From the NCBI GenBank assembly GCA_029339195.1, contig JAPTJF010000361.1, positions 1 to 64,000 on the forward strand: a DNA stretch of 64,000 nucleotides, written 5' to 3'. The DNA is from Micractinium sp. NFX-FRZ (lineage: Eukaryota; Chlorophyta; Trebouxiophyceae; Chlorellales; Chlorellaceae). Below are positions 45,348-57,141 of this stretch, one piece after another (within the stretch, counting starts at the first letter, position 1; each line of letters starts with the position of its first letter). The position numbers were made by a program, and so were the translations under genes. The notes beneath the pieces are model-generated. The model made no database searches. It was given only the letters and a program-made list of their open reading frames with translations, and had not been told where the DNA came from.

Positions 45348-48300
45348 ATGAGGCAGTTGCTGCTGGTCCTGCTCGCGATTGCCGCGAGCGTGCATGCATT
45401 TGAGCTTACATCGCAGGAGAGCACGACGCTTGGTCAGGAGCTGATGGCGGCGGTAGCGGCGGTGCCTCCCGAACTCACATCAACGCCCACGCCCAGCCCG
45501 CCACCACAACCGGCCCCGCCTCCAACGCTGGATGAGCTGTCAGACCAGCTACCACCGACAGACGATGCTGCATACGCGGATACAATACTTACTTCTGATT
45601 TAAAATCAGAGTTCGCTCTATCGACGGCCCAGCCCGCGGTGCTGAGCGGAAGCGCAGAGGCGGCAGACGTCCAGCTCTCACCGGCCGCCAGCCTGCAGCC
45701 ATCGCCCGCCGCATCCCCACCACTTGAGCCCTCTGAGATGTCCACTGCTCCCGTCAAGTTGACTGAAACCCTGCCACCCTCTTCTGCATCGGCAACCCCA
45801 GCGAATGTGGAGGCTGCGGCACAACAAGCCGCCAGCAGCGGCCGAGTGGCGGCCTTGCTCCCCACAGGGCGACCACCGCTGCGCCTCTTCCCAAACGATT
45901 TCGAAGACAGCAACAAGGTGAGCGACCATGTCTTAAACTGGTGTGATTACGTGCGCGCCATGGAGCTGCCCAAAGAGCTTTCAGGCACATTGCTTTACAC
46001 TTGGTTGTCTAAGGTGCCCACTCAACTCCCTTCACTCTTCCTCATCCCCCCCCGCCTCACCCTCACTGGCGCTCCCTGCAGGTGTGCACCGATGCCGAGG
46101 TGCTCCGCGCCACCTTCCCCGCCTTCTCGCTGCCCACCGGCGGCCAGCACGTGGCGCTGCTGGCCCGCCTCTACTCCTTGGACTGCTCTTCGGCACTGCC
46201 GAGCTCCCTGCTGGGCTTTGGGGGCGGCTCCCACGCCAGCCCGGCAGTGGATCTGGCGATCGATTGCCCCGCTCGCCAGCTGGTGCTCACGGTCGGCGAC
46301 GCCGGCGCGGCCCGCTACACGCTACCGGGCAGCGGGGGCGCAGGCGCAGGCAGAGGCGGCCTTGCCCTGCTGCTCTCGCTGGACCGCCAGCAGGGCAGCT
46401 TCTCTGTGTGTGCCAATGGGGAGGAGCTGGTGCCTGCGGGAGGCAGCGCCGCACTGCAGCTGCTGGCGGGCGCCACCACCTCCCAGCTGCTGGGCCCCGA
46501 TGTGGTGTTTGGAGCGCGCTCCGATGCCACCCTGGCGGCCCGCGCAGACCTGGCTGCAGCTTATGTGCTCGACTCGGCCATCCCCTGCGGCCGCCTGGCG
46601 CCAGGGGAGGCCCAGCAGGTGCTGCTGGCTGAGCTGGCGGAGGCAGCAGCAGCAGCAGCAGGCAGCGGGTCAGCTGCTCACCCTGAGGTAGCGGTGGAGC
46701 AGCAGCCCGGAGGGGATGCTGTGGTCGGGGAGGCGCTGCGCCTGGACGTGACCGCCACGCCTGCTGGCAGTGGCGATGCTCTCAGGTGAAAAGTGCCCGG
46801 GGTGGGTGTGGGTGCTGGGGTTGACTTGTGGGTGCCAGCTTGCCTGCTGGCCGGTCGGGTGCGTCCTTCCTTGCTTCCTCCTCCATATGCTGTGTGCCTC
46901 TCAGCAGGCGTGCCCACGGTGGGCCCAGGTAGAGCAAACAGGTGGTCTCAAACGTCTGCCCCAAACTGCTGCCCATGCAGGCTGCGCGTCACGTTTTTTG
47001 GCCTCACCCCGCCGGGCTGCACCGCCGCTGAGTGTGGCCACTTTGTTATAGAGCCGGAGGCCGCCCCGCTGCCTGGCAGTCCTGCCAGCGTGACTGCCAC
47101 TGTCACTTACCCCAAGCCGGGGCGGTACACCGTGCGGGTTGAGGTAGGCTTTAAAGGGCGGCGCTGGGAAGCAGGGCTGGACGCAGTGGGTGGCTGAGAA
47201 CTGCTGCTGACGTTGTGCTGGAAGGGTGCGTGGGCTGCATGCATGTGCTCCTGCTGCGCTGCTGCCAGTGAAGCCATGCCCACTTCCTCACACAAGCCTC
47301 CGCCTCCCTGGCCTCGCCGCCGCTGCAGGTGACCAGCGGGCACGGCTGGGTTGCCACCCATGACCACCCTGTCATAGTCAGGAAGCAAGGCGACCTTGGC
47401 AGCGACGCCGGCGGCGCGCCCTGCTGCCGCCACACCCCCGGGGTCGTGGCTCAGCAGCTGGGGCGGCCCATTAGCGATGCTCAGTACCGCAGCGCCACGG
47501 CGCAGCGCCAGGCCGTCGCCCTGGGGTGGTCGGAAGAGTACCTGCAGGTGGGGGAGGGGTGGGAAGGATGGGTGGGCCATGTGCTCCGAGGGTGGGGCAT
47601 GTGCCCCGAGGCTCCAGCGGGTGGGGCATGTGCGCCGAGGCTTCAGCGGCGTGTGAGCGTGTCCTGCGGAATCTGTCAGATCTTGGCCTGGGCTGCCTTC
47701 CTGGCGTGGCTCCCTCCACACCAGCGCCCCTCACCTCAAACGGCATGTCCCTTCCTGGGCGTTGCCAGATTCCCACCGCTTACTCATCTTTGCACCTCAA
47801 CCTCACCGGCCGCGCAGAGCGAGGAGCGCGAGGCGGAGCGCCTGTTTGACTACTCAGTGCTGGCGCCTCCTGTGGCGCCCTGGCCGCTGCGCCTCACCAC
47901 CTGCAGCGACACACGCCTGGCGGGTGCAGGTACGGAAAGAGCAGGGGTCAACCAAAGTGTGCCTTGGTCTGGGCATGCTGTTCTGCACTCCTTGCCCCCC
48001 CTAATGCCCTGTGCTAGCTTCCCTGGTTCGGAACATCACAACTGTCTCCCGCCCTGCCCTGCCACACTCCAACCTTGCTCATTGCAGGCTCTCCCCTGTT
48101 GTTTGGTGCTACCGACGCGCTGGCCCACCACAGCAGGGGGCACAACAAGCGGCTGGCCCTGCTGCCCGCTGGGTTCGACTGGGCCACCAGCAGCGACCAG
48201 GTGTGCTGGGGGCAGCCAGATGGGCATGCACAGAGCATGCACAGCATGCGTGGCAGGGCGGGCAGGCAGGCAGGCGGGCAGATAGGCTGGTCACCGGGAG

Positions 48301-51300
48301 CTGCCCAGAAGCTGCGCAAGCCACCCCCACTACATGGCAACCTACCTGCCTTCCCTCCTGTGCCCCCACCTCCCACACCACAGGTCGCCTGCCAGGAGCA
48401 CTGGAGCGGGTGGCAGGCAGAGTCGCCGCACAAGCTGCCCAACGGGCGGGGCGGCGTCTGCTCCGCCGCATGCACGCGGCAGGGCACACTGCAGATGCTG
48501 CGGGAGACCGGCCTGTTTGAGCAGTACAACCAGGCGCTCGTGGCGGCGTCGTATGGCCAGCTGTCGCTGAGCGCTGACGTGGCGGTGCTGCCAGAGGTGC
48601 GTGTGAGATGGGGGGCGGCAGCCAGGCGGGAGGTGGGCACTTGGGGGTTGCGCACAGGCAGGGTGTTGCAACCAGCATGCCTGCGTAGCTTGCGCAAGCA
48701 CACTGCGCCCCATGCGTTGCCCCCCGCAGTGGCCTAACCCAACCCACCACTTCTGGCGCCCCTACTTTATCCGCCACTGTGCTTGGAATGCCTGCCCACT
48801 CAATAAGTGCCCCTGCCCCCCCACTGCAGGTCTACATCCCCTTTGACTCCCACGCCCAAGCCCCCGACAACTTCTCTTACTACGAGGACGCGCCACTGAA
48901 GGTGAATGTTGGGGTGGTCGAGCGCTAGGGCTCTAACCGCTTGCTGGTAGGCGTACATGCACCCCTGGAGGTGGATGCTGGGGCGGCTGTGTGGCTGGCA
49001 CTGCCAGCGCTGCAACCACTGCAGGCACACTGAGCACGCCCCTGCCTGTTGCTGCTCTGTGTGTGCCTGCCCTTGCGTGGAGTCCAGCTGCCGCTGGGCC
49101 CTCCTCATCGTTTTCCCTTATCAGCCCCCCTCATCCAAAACCACCTCCCACCAAACAAAACAACATGCGCTCTTCCTGTGCAGGCCATGGCTGATGCGGG
49201 CGAGAAGCCCTGGATGTGGCTGGTCCTCTCCCCGCTGGCGCAGCATCGTGTGCCCCCCTTCCGTGCCTGGAGCGCTGGCCGGAGCGCCGGGGTGAGGCCG
49301 GCAGGGCAGGTTGCCTGCCTGCCCATCCGCCTGCGTGCTGGGACTCGACTGCTCCTATCCCTCAGGGCTGCCTCCCTGGACACTGCCAGGTGGCAAGCAG
49401 TGCTTCTTGCACCGTCTCATGATTTGACTGCTTTTAGGGGCGCCTCTTCCGTGCAGTGCATGACCGCTCGCACATCCTCACCCCGCCGTGTCCCCCTGCC
49501 AAACCCTCCTGCCCCTTGCTGCCTGCCTGCGTGCACTGGCGCAGGGTGCCGTCATCACCCAGTGCTTCCCAACCCATTACTACGCCGTGCACGAGACGGG
49601 GCACCGCCTGGGCTTCCGCCACGCAAACATGTACCGCCTGTGAGTGGCAGCCTGAACTGCATTGCGCTGGAGCGGCGCCCTTAGCACCTGCCAGGGTGTG
49701 CATTTGTAGCGGGGTGTAACGTCTGGGACTGGCAGCTGGCAGCTGTGTTGGCAGTGAGAGCAGGACTTGGGATGTCCGTTCAGGGCAGCTCGGAGGCAAC
49801 CCGGAGCCCCGAGTTTGCTCAATCAATCAACACTCAATGCCTGAATCGAGTGCAGGAAAGGGGATGCCACAGCGGCGCCGGTGGACCCTCTGGGACCTGG
49901 GGACACCACCTCCTCAGGCTACAGGCAAGAGGGGGGCATTGAGGGGGGCTGTTGAGTGCTAGAACTTGCAGCGCTGTGCTCGAGGTGCCATGCGGGCGGG
50001 AGCTTGATATCCCCCCCTCCACCCCGCCCTCCAGCATCCCTTGCCTGCCTGCCCTGCCGCACCCTGGCCCACCTCCCCTCGTCCCTGGCGCAGCGTAGGT
50101 CTAGAAACTATGCCCTGCTGCCAATGATTCCCAGCCATGCACCTCTCTATGATCAGCCCCACTGTTCCTGAGGCGTGCCCCCTTGCCTCCCTGGCCCACC
50201 CTCGTCCTTAATGCAGCGACCGCCTGGACATCATGGCCTGCTGCCGGGGCGACTATGGCCTGTTCTACCGCCTGATGGCCGGCTGGCTGGCCAGCGGCCC
50301 TGCTGAGCGTGCTGTGCTGGGCACTGCTGACCTGGCGGCGCCAGCTCAGCGCCGCTTCAGTTTGTGGCCGTTTGACAGGTGCGCCTTGCAAACAGGCCGC
50401 TGGCCACATGGACCTCCCCGGCAGCAAAACACATCATGCCACAATCTGCCAGGCCTCCTCCCTGCCTCCTTTGTGCAAGCCACCTTGTGGCAGCCTGCCT
50501 CACTGCGCGCCCTCCTCAGCCGTTCAACAAGTTTGCCCACCCTTGATTTCTCTGCTTGCCCACAGGCCCGAGTCCCGTGGCAACCTGATGGCCATCAGCA
50601 TCCGGCGCAGCGCCGATGAAGTGCTGGTGATTGGCTTCCGCTCGGCACCCCACTGGCAGGCAAGCAGGGATGGTCATCTGTCCAGACTCATGTTCTGCCC
50701 GCTTACCGCTGCAGCGCACGAGTGCGGTTGGATTGCACTGCAGCAGCTCGCTGGTTCAGACATCAGGCAAGAGAGCACAGCCTCATGCGAGCTACCTTGG
50801 ACCACCTGCGCAGGATACGAGCATTGTGGGCGGTGACGTGGCGCCAGCGGAGAGCCGGCTCAACGTGCGGGGCCTGACGGTGGAGCTGGTGCGCCGTGAC
50901 CCGACGACAGGCGAGGAGGCATGCTGCTTCATGCCTTGCAATCATTCATCTGGTTGCCCAGAAAGGGAGTGGGGTGCATCGCCTGCCTGCCTGCCCGCAT
51001 GTCCGCCCGCCCGCCTTCCTCCCTAAGCATCACCAGCCTCCCGCAGTCCCTTCCTACCCGTCCCGGTGCACTCAAGCCTGCTTCCCTTTGCCCTGCCACC
51101 CTACCCCTCCTCCTGCAGGCAAGTGGGCGGACCACCGGGGCCTGCTGGACTTCAACCTCCTCACCGGCGACTGGCCTGATGCGCTGCCCAGCGAAAGGGG
51201 CAGCTTCCCAAGGTGGGTGGGTTGCATGGAAGCGTGTCCCAACACAAGGGACACTGTGATGCATCGGGCATATGGCACCGGGCAAGGAAGCGGGGGTGGG

Positions 51301-54190
51301 AGGTGGTTGCACACACTTGCGCCGGAATGCTCGCTCTACGGCCCTGCTGTCCATGCAAGGGCGCAAGTGGAGGCGTTGCCATCTCATGGGCTCCTCGACA
51401 GCTTGTGCTAGTGCACCCGAACCTGTAGCTCTCCTGCCTTTGCCTCCCACCACCCACTGCAGGGAGAGCGCGTATGCGCTGCTAAAGGAGGGTACCGCCT
51501 GGCATGACCCCGCCACAGGCCTGCTGCTGTCCTTTGAGGCACTGGGAGGCTGCCAGGGCGCCCCTGGCCTGCCGCTGTACAACCACTCAGGTGCGGCTGG
51601 GCAGTGCAGGGGGGGCGGTGAGCGGGGGCAGCGGGCAGTGGTCAGGGCAGCAGGCGGGGTGGGGCGGGATAAGCAGGGGGGGGCGTCAATGGCCAGAGTT
51701 GCAGAAAGGCCACACCAACCCTCCCCATGGCGTGCCCACTCAGCAACTGAATGAAGCCCTAGCTATCGCGCCGCGCCCTGACTTGCTTTCCCGCACCTTC
51801 CCCTGGGCGCCGCTGCAGCCCTGAACTTCAACGGCTTCCGCGGCGAGTGGCCCGGCCAGGAGGTGGCGGCCTCTGAGCACGCCGACTACACGGGTGGGTG
51901 ACAGCCTGATTACACACAGCGCTTGTATGCCGACAGCAGCCAGCACGCACAGCATGTGTGGCAAGGCATGCTGAGATAAGCTGTCTGCAGACCGCAAGCT
52001 CAATATGCGCGCAGGCATGCACCTGCTTGCCAGCTAATGCCCACGCTCCCTCGAACACGGCAGCACATCAACCCACCGCGCCCCCGCTCCCATCTCCCAT
52101 GATTGAAGGCTTTCTAGGGCTGGAGTGCGCCCAGCTGGTGCTGACCACCGCCGCACCGGCACCCCAGGGCCGCCTGGAGTTTGCTGTCGAGGCGGTCAAC
52201 CCAGCGGAGGCCGCCTCTCTGCCAGGCAGTGCCGCCCCCAGCGGCCGCCGCCTGCGCATGGAGCCGGCCAACACTGCCGCCGGTCAGCTGGGCGCGCCCG
52301 CCAGCGGTGGCTCTGGCGCTGCTGGCACCTGCGGCGTGCCGCACGCGCCCACGCTGCGCCTGCGCCTGCCCGCGGGGCAGAGCCTGAGCTCCGTGGTGTT
52401 CAAGGACAACCTCAACCGCACTGTGGCAACCTTGGACGCGGCCAGCCTGGCGGCCGCCTACTCTGCCACGTCAGCGTGGGCCACCCCAGAGGTGCCGCTG
52501 CCTCCGCTCAGCCCCTTTGCGGAAGCCAGCAGTGACCCCGCCAACGGCTGCAGCCCCGGCAAGCCTGCCTGCCACCTGCTGCAGCGCCGCTACTCTGTTC
52601 TGCTGCTGGCGCCAGACGGGCGGTACAGCCGGGCCAGCATCACCGCCTCCCCCCCCAGCCTGAATGGCCTGCAGCTAGGGGTGGCTGTCAAGTATTATGA
52701 GCCAAACCGGCTGTCTCAAGTGCAGCAGAGCAGCCTGACGGTGCCGCTGAGCTGGCCGCGCGCCACTGACAGCAACAGCGTAAGCGACGGCCTGCCTGCT
52801 GGCGTGTCGCTCTATGACAGCAGCGGCGGGCGGCAGCTGGCGCTCAAGGCGAGCGCTGGGGCGACGGTGGCTGGCAGCAGCCTGCCTGCCAGCGGCTGCA
52901 GCCTGCAGTGGTCACTCAGCATGCAGCTGTCGCTCAGTGGGGCAGCGCTGGCAGAGGCGGCTGCGCAGGAGCAGGTGCGGCGGGTGGCAGTCGCAAATGT
53001 AATTGGGCGTGGCCGTCCGTCCTGCCTTCACATGTGCCTGGCGCCCTGCCAGCAGCAGTCGGTGTGCCTGCCCGGGAAGGGCAGAGAGGCTCCCACTTCC
53101 CTATCCCGCTCATCTCATGTCGTAGTCGGTCCACCCTTCCCTTCCGCCTTTGCCTTCCCCCTCCCGTCCCCCGGCTGCTGCTGCAGGGCCAGGTGCTGCT
53201 GTCCGTGGATGGAGGCTACCCAGCCATCTCCATCGCTCCCTCCCTCATGCTGCCGACCCCTTCCGCCCCCGCCCTCTGGCTGCACTGGGGCGCGTACCGC
53301 CGCCGCCTGGCACTGCCGCGCCCCCTCGCCTCCCTGCGCGGCACTCAACTGGGCCTCCTGCACCTGGTGCTTGTGAGGTGAGGCGGGGCCCCGAAGCCGT
53401 GGTTTGGCTGCAGTTTGGCTCACTCAGTGTGCTCGAAATTGTGCGCTTCACCAGCCATGAAGCAATCGTGCGGCGCGTGCCGTCTCGCCGGAACGATGCC
53501 CGCCACCTGAGCACCGGGCCTGCCTGCCCACACCGACTGTAACCGGTCATGCCCGCCGGCCACCCGCCCTGCCGCAGGGACGGCCGCCGGCTGGGCCTGT
53601 GGGCCAACCAGCAGGGAGGCTGGCTGGTGCAGGACGTGTCGTGCATACCCAGCCGGCACACCATCACCTACTGCGACCACGCCCCGGACGGCAGGGCCCC
53701 CTTCACCGCTCCCCAGCGCATCGTGTTCGGCGCCGTTGCAGCAGGAGCGGGGGCGCACGAACCGGCGGCGGCGGCAGATGCGGGGCTGGTGTGGGCCAGG
53801 TACTACTCGTATGCCCTGCCTGAGGCTGACCTGGCGGCTGAGGCGGGTGCTGATCAGTACCAGCTGCGCCAGCTGTTTAGAGTTCTGCCTCCTGGGGGCG
53901 CCGGCAGCGGCAGCTCCCCGCTGCTGATGTTGGACCCCCCTGGTGGTGGCAGCGGCGGCGGCGGCGGCGGCCTGCCGATTGCTATGCTGGCAGGTGCTGC
54001 AGGCGGGGGCGTGGCGTTGGTAGCGGCTGTGGGCATCGGCTGCTGGTGCTTCTGCCGACGCCGGCGGCGGAGGCGGGAGCAGGAGCTGGAGCATGGAGGA
54101 GTGGACGGCCTCGACAGGCTGAGCAGCATGTCGGCAGCAAGCAGCGTGAAGTCTTCTGGCAAGCCAGCAGATGTGCTGTCAGTCCTGTGA
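45348..54190 (+). CDS. Membrane-anchored gametolysin-like (M11/metzincin) metalloprotease, 19 exons
   Basis: Exons: 45348-45917, 46082-46785, 46981-47143, 47329-47547, 47818-47929, 48088-48200, 48384-48596, 48830-48901, 49184-49291, 49545-49639, 50217-50378, 50566-50659, 50814-50910, 51119-51212, 51463-51590, 51819-51893, 52118-52974, 53187-53377 and 53578-54190. They give 1,559 aa, all phases consistent. Signal peptide about 1-17 (MRQLLLVLLAIAASVHA), then a Pro/Ser-rich stalk to about 170. The zinc motif H774-E-T-G-H778-RLGFR-H784 is complete, and a Met-turn candidate DIM (794-796) and AGWL follow, as in the volvocine gametolysin (M11) family. A Gly-rich linker precedes a transmembrane helix (about 1487-1515), a seven-Arg stop-transfer and a Ser-rich cytoplasmic tail of 44 residues. 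Expected role: type I membrane protease acting on cell wall or secreted proteins. Two introns have GC donors (50660, 50911). Intron 1 is open in frame, so retention to 46014 is possible. An ATG at 45327 could add seven residues. Confidence 0.92.
47570..47642 (+). repeat. GTGGGGCATGTGC minisatellite in protease intron 4
   Basis: Three units of GGTGGG(C/G)CATGTGC(T/C/G)CCGAGG occur at about 20-30 bp intervals, each starting just after a GTGGG donor-like word. Confidence 0.85.
48958..48987 (+). repeat. Possible donor-side echo of protease exon 8
   Basis: CCCCTGGAGGTGGATGCTGGGGCGG resembles the exon 8 junction CCACTGAAG|GTGAATGTTGGGGTGG at 48893-48917. It is short, so only suggestive. Confidence 0.5.
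50040..50140 (+). repeat. Acceptor-side echo of protease exon 11
   Basis: CTTGCCTGCCTGCCC then GGCCCACCTCCCCTCGTCC, GCAGCG and ATGCCCTGCTGCC run in the same order as the region 50180-50250 spanning the real 3' splice site and start of exon 11 (GCAGCGACCGCCTGG, ATGGCCTGCTGCC). Confidence 0.78.
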
Positions 54191-54499
54191 GCTTTCAAAG
54201 TCATTACATGGTGTTTTGTCGCTCCTTTAAGTGTAACTTTGCTTCAATGGGTGTAGGGGCGGCAGTGGCGGCGGCAGTGGCGGCGGCAGCAGGTCGGAGC
54301 GTCTTGGGGCGACAGCACTCGCATCGATGGCCGCGTGTTTTTACGCCGCAAAGCAGCCTTCTGAACGTGGCTCAGCCCGCTGCGGGGCGCTTCACTTTGA
54401 AGCAACCTACAATTCGGTGACGTGGCATGGATGGGCACTTGTTGCAGGTGTGGTGCGCCCGGCTCTTTCCCTCGGTTTGATACAGCTGCTTCAGTAATC
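54191..54499. promoter_or_regulatory. Protease 3' UTR and PGRL1 promoter
   Basis: This head-to-tail gap of 309 bp has a TGTAA at 54232-54236, 42 nt past the protease stop. A GGCGGCAGTGGCGGCGGCAG tract follows at about 54258-54290. No gene is present. Confidence 0.55.
54232..54236 (+). terminator. TGTAA poly(A) signal of the metalloprotease
   Basis: TGTAA in an AT-rich context (TTTAAGTGTAACTTTG) lies 42 nt past the stop codon. Confidence 0.55.
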
Positions 54500-57141
54500 A
54501 TGCAGGCCCAGATGCTCTCCTCGGCCGCACAGGTCGCAACGCGGCCTGCGGCAGTCGCCCCTCGGCGTGCAGTCCGCCGGGCAGTGCGCGTGTGCGCCCA
54601 GCAGCAGAAGAACACTACGGAGGCTGCGGGTGAGGCCCTGGGGCGCTGGGTTGCCTCCTTTTGCGCCACCCCTGCGCAGCGCCAGCACCCAACACTGCTC
54701 ACCTGTGTTGCTCCTGCCCTTTCAGAGGCTGTCGATGAGAACATCGGCGAGTACTGCTCCCTGGATCCCAACGGACAGCGCCCTGTGAAGGAGCTGACGA
54801 CGGCGGACAAGGAGGCCATGTTCCTCGAGGCCATGGCGGTGCGCCACCGCCGCCGCCGCCGGCCAGTTCTTGTTTGTGCTGCTTGCTGGTGCTCGTTGGT
54901 GTGGCAGCAGTGCTGCGCAGAGCTCACGCCAGCAAGCAGCAGCAAAAATCTGGCTGGGCAGCAAGCAAGCCTGGCCGCACCGTACCTCTTGCCGCGGCGG
55001 GCGCGCGGGGCGTGCGCCAGCATCGCCCGCCCACGCGCCGCATTCTGTGCTGCCCATGCGCCCGCCTGCCGCCCCCGGAACGCCCAGTCGAACCCGGTCC
55101 ACCCCTGGTCAACCCATGTCCGCAGTCTTTCTACTTCGACGGCAAGTCCACCCTGTCCAACGAGGAGTTTGACAACCTCAAGCAAGAGTTGCAGTGGGAG
55201 GGCAGCCAGGTCATGATGCTCAGGTTAGCCGTCTGACTGTGTGTCTAGTTCCTAGAAGAGCAGCAGTTGAAAGCAGGCAGGGCAGTGTGTCATGTGAGGC
55301 ACATAGTGGGCAGCGTTGCGGTGCTGCTGGAGCGCAGGCAGGCCTGCAGTTGGCTGGCGTTCGGCACGGTACTGCCTGCCTGCCTCCCCTGGCCATGCGC
55401 CCCGCCCTGGCCGCTTCCCAAGCCTCCCCTCAACCACCCCTGCCCCCGCCTGCCTGCAGCAAGGACGAGATGCAGCTGCTGGAGGCGCGCCAGGCGTACA
55501 CCAAGGGCAAGACGCTTATGAGCGACCAGGAGTACGACGCACTCAAGGTGCGTGTGCGAGTGTGCGTGTGTTGGGGGGACATTGTGGGGCGGCGGGGCGG
55601 GGCAGCATTGGCGAGGCTCTCTGCACTTGTTGATGTTGACGTGGCATGTTGATGTCATGACGGCGGCGGGCCTGGCACTGTCGCATTGGGTGTCCTGTTG
55701 CCCACTTCATCCCCGCCCCAGCATTCGTATGGCTCGAAACATGGACATGTTCCTTTCCTTTATGTCCGTTCACGCACTGCAGGACCGTCTCAAGGCGGCG
55801 GGCAGCATGGTGTTCAAGCTGCGCTCCGACGTGCCCAGCTGCAGCCTGGACCGCCCCAACGTGCGGGGGCAGAAGCAGGGGGAGGCGGCCATCGACATGT
55901 ACAAGATGTTTGCCCTCCAGTTCCCCGCTGTGCTGGCGGTGAGTGCCTGCCCCTGCCCCTGGGTCAGGTACATATGAGGGTGTGGGCAGCAGGGGAAGGC
56001 CACAGTTTGTACAAGAGGCTTGCACTGCGGTTCCCCGCGGTACTGCTGCAAGCAGGGAGCAAGCAGCGCCTTAAAGAGCGCATGTGTTGGAGCTGCGGGG
56101 GTGGGCGGGAGCTGCAGCTGCGTGCTGTGCTCATGCCGCCGCATACCCCCTCTGCATTGGGATGTGAGATTGGAATGTGGTAGGTTGGGGGCACAACAGG
56201 CGCCCTCCCCTCTCATTCTTTCCAAACCCTTCCTCACCTCTCCTGTTCCCCTTTCCCCACAGGTGACCGGCATCATTGGCGGCCTCGACCTGGCCACCGG
56301 CGGCGCCGTGGCGCAGCTGCCCACCGGCGTGGCGGCCTTTGTGTGGGGCGGCCTCATCGTGCCCTTTGCCTATGTCACCGTCAACGCGATCAGCCGCTTC
56401 CTTTTCAAGGATGCTCTGGTGCTGCGGGTGCGCAAGGGCCGGGGGCTGCATTACACGAGGCATATCACGGCTGGGCTAGGCTAGGGGCAGAGGGAGCCTG
56501 GTGCTTGGGGTCCCTCGCCCGCGGCACAGGGATGGTACGGTTGTGCTGTGGGATCCGTCCGAATTCAGGAGCTGCCGGCGGGAGAGGCGTGGCCCGCGCT
56601 CACAGCACCCCTTCCTACCTGGACCCGTCCTCGCACTGCGCGCAACACCCCTGCACCCCACCCCACTCTGCCCCCCTCTCTGCCCTGTGTCGCAGGCCCC
56701 CTGCCCCAACTGCGGCGAGGTCAACCTGACCTATTTTGGCGACATCCTCACCATTGAGGGCTCCCGCAAGCAGAACACCGTCAAGTGCCCCTGCTGCGCA
56801 AGCCAGCTGACCTTTGACGCCCAGCAGAAGGCGGTGAGGGGCGGAGACTCAGCTCTTACTCCGGGCCTGTAGTCTGTGCTGCCGTGCTGTGCCGTGCTGT
56901 GCCGTGCTCGCCGGCTTGGCACGCTGTTGTTATGCGGTGCCTTGCAGCGTCCACGGGTTCGCGGGGCACGGGGCGATGCAGGAGGAGCGGGCGGGCAGGC
57001 TGCGGCGCAGCGGCATGCAGGGGCTGGCAATGCCTTTCTGGCCGCCTCGTCAGAGTGCGCGCCCTGCCAATGTCTGACAGCGTTTCGCCTGCCTTGCCGC
57101 CCCTGCAGGTGATCGTCACTGAGGTGGGCAACTCGGCATGA
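54500..57141 (+). CDS. PGRL1: PGRL1, thylakoid protein of cyclic electron flow
   Basis: Eight exons: 54500-54629, 54726-54838, 55126-55223, 55460-55547, 55783-55938, 56263-56427, 56696-56833 and 57109-57141. They give 306 aa, close to known algal PGRL1. Residues 1 to about 38 form an Arg/Ala-rich chloroplast transit peptide (RRAVRRAVRVCA). FYFDGKSTLSNEEFDNLKQE, ELQWEGSQVMMLS and LEARQAYTKGKTLMSDQEYD are the conserved stromal region. Two membrane helices follow (about 186-205 and 216-240). The six redox/metal cysteines expected of PGRL1 are present: C54, C163, C253 and C256 (CPNC), and C281 and C283/C284 (CPCC). With PGR5, PGRL1 supports antimycin-sensitive ferredoxin-plastoquinone electron transfer around photosystem I. 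CPCC has an extra Cys. Intron 5 carries an echo of exon 5. Confidence 0.96.
56000..56056 (+). repeat. Donor-side echo of PGRL1 exon 5
   Basis: TTGTACAAGAGGCTTGCACT then GCGGTTCCCCGCGGTACTGC copies the end of exon 5 (55898-55938: TACAAGATGTTTGCCCTCCA, TTCCCCGCTGTGCTGG), about 110 bp downstream. Confidence 0.9.

Noticed and set aside
50905..50920. Protease exon 13 ending at GAGGAG (TTGEE)
   Set aside because: No GT or phase-compatible donor exists there. Ending at ACGACAG with a GC donor gives the continuous reading DPTTGKWADHRG.
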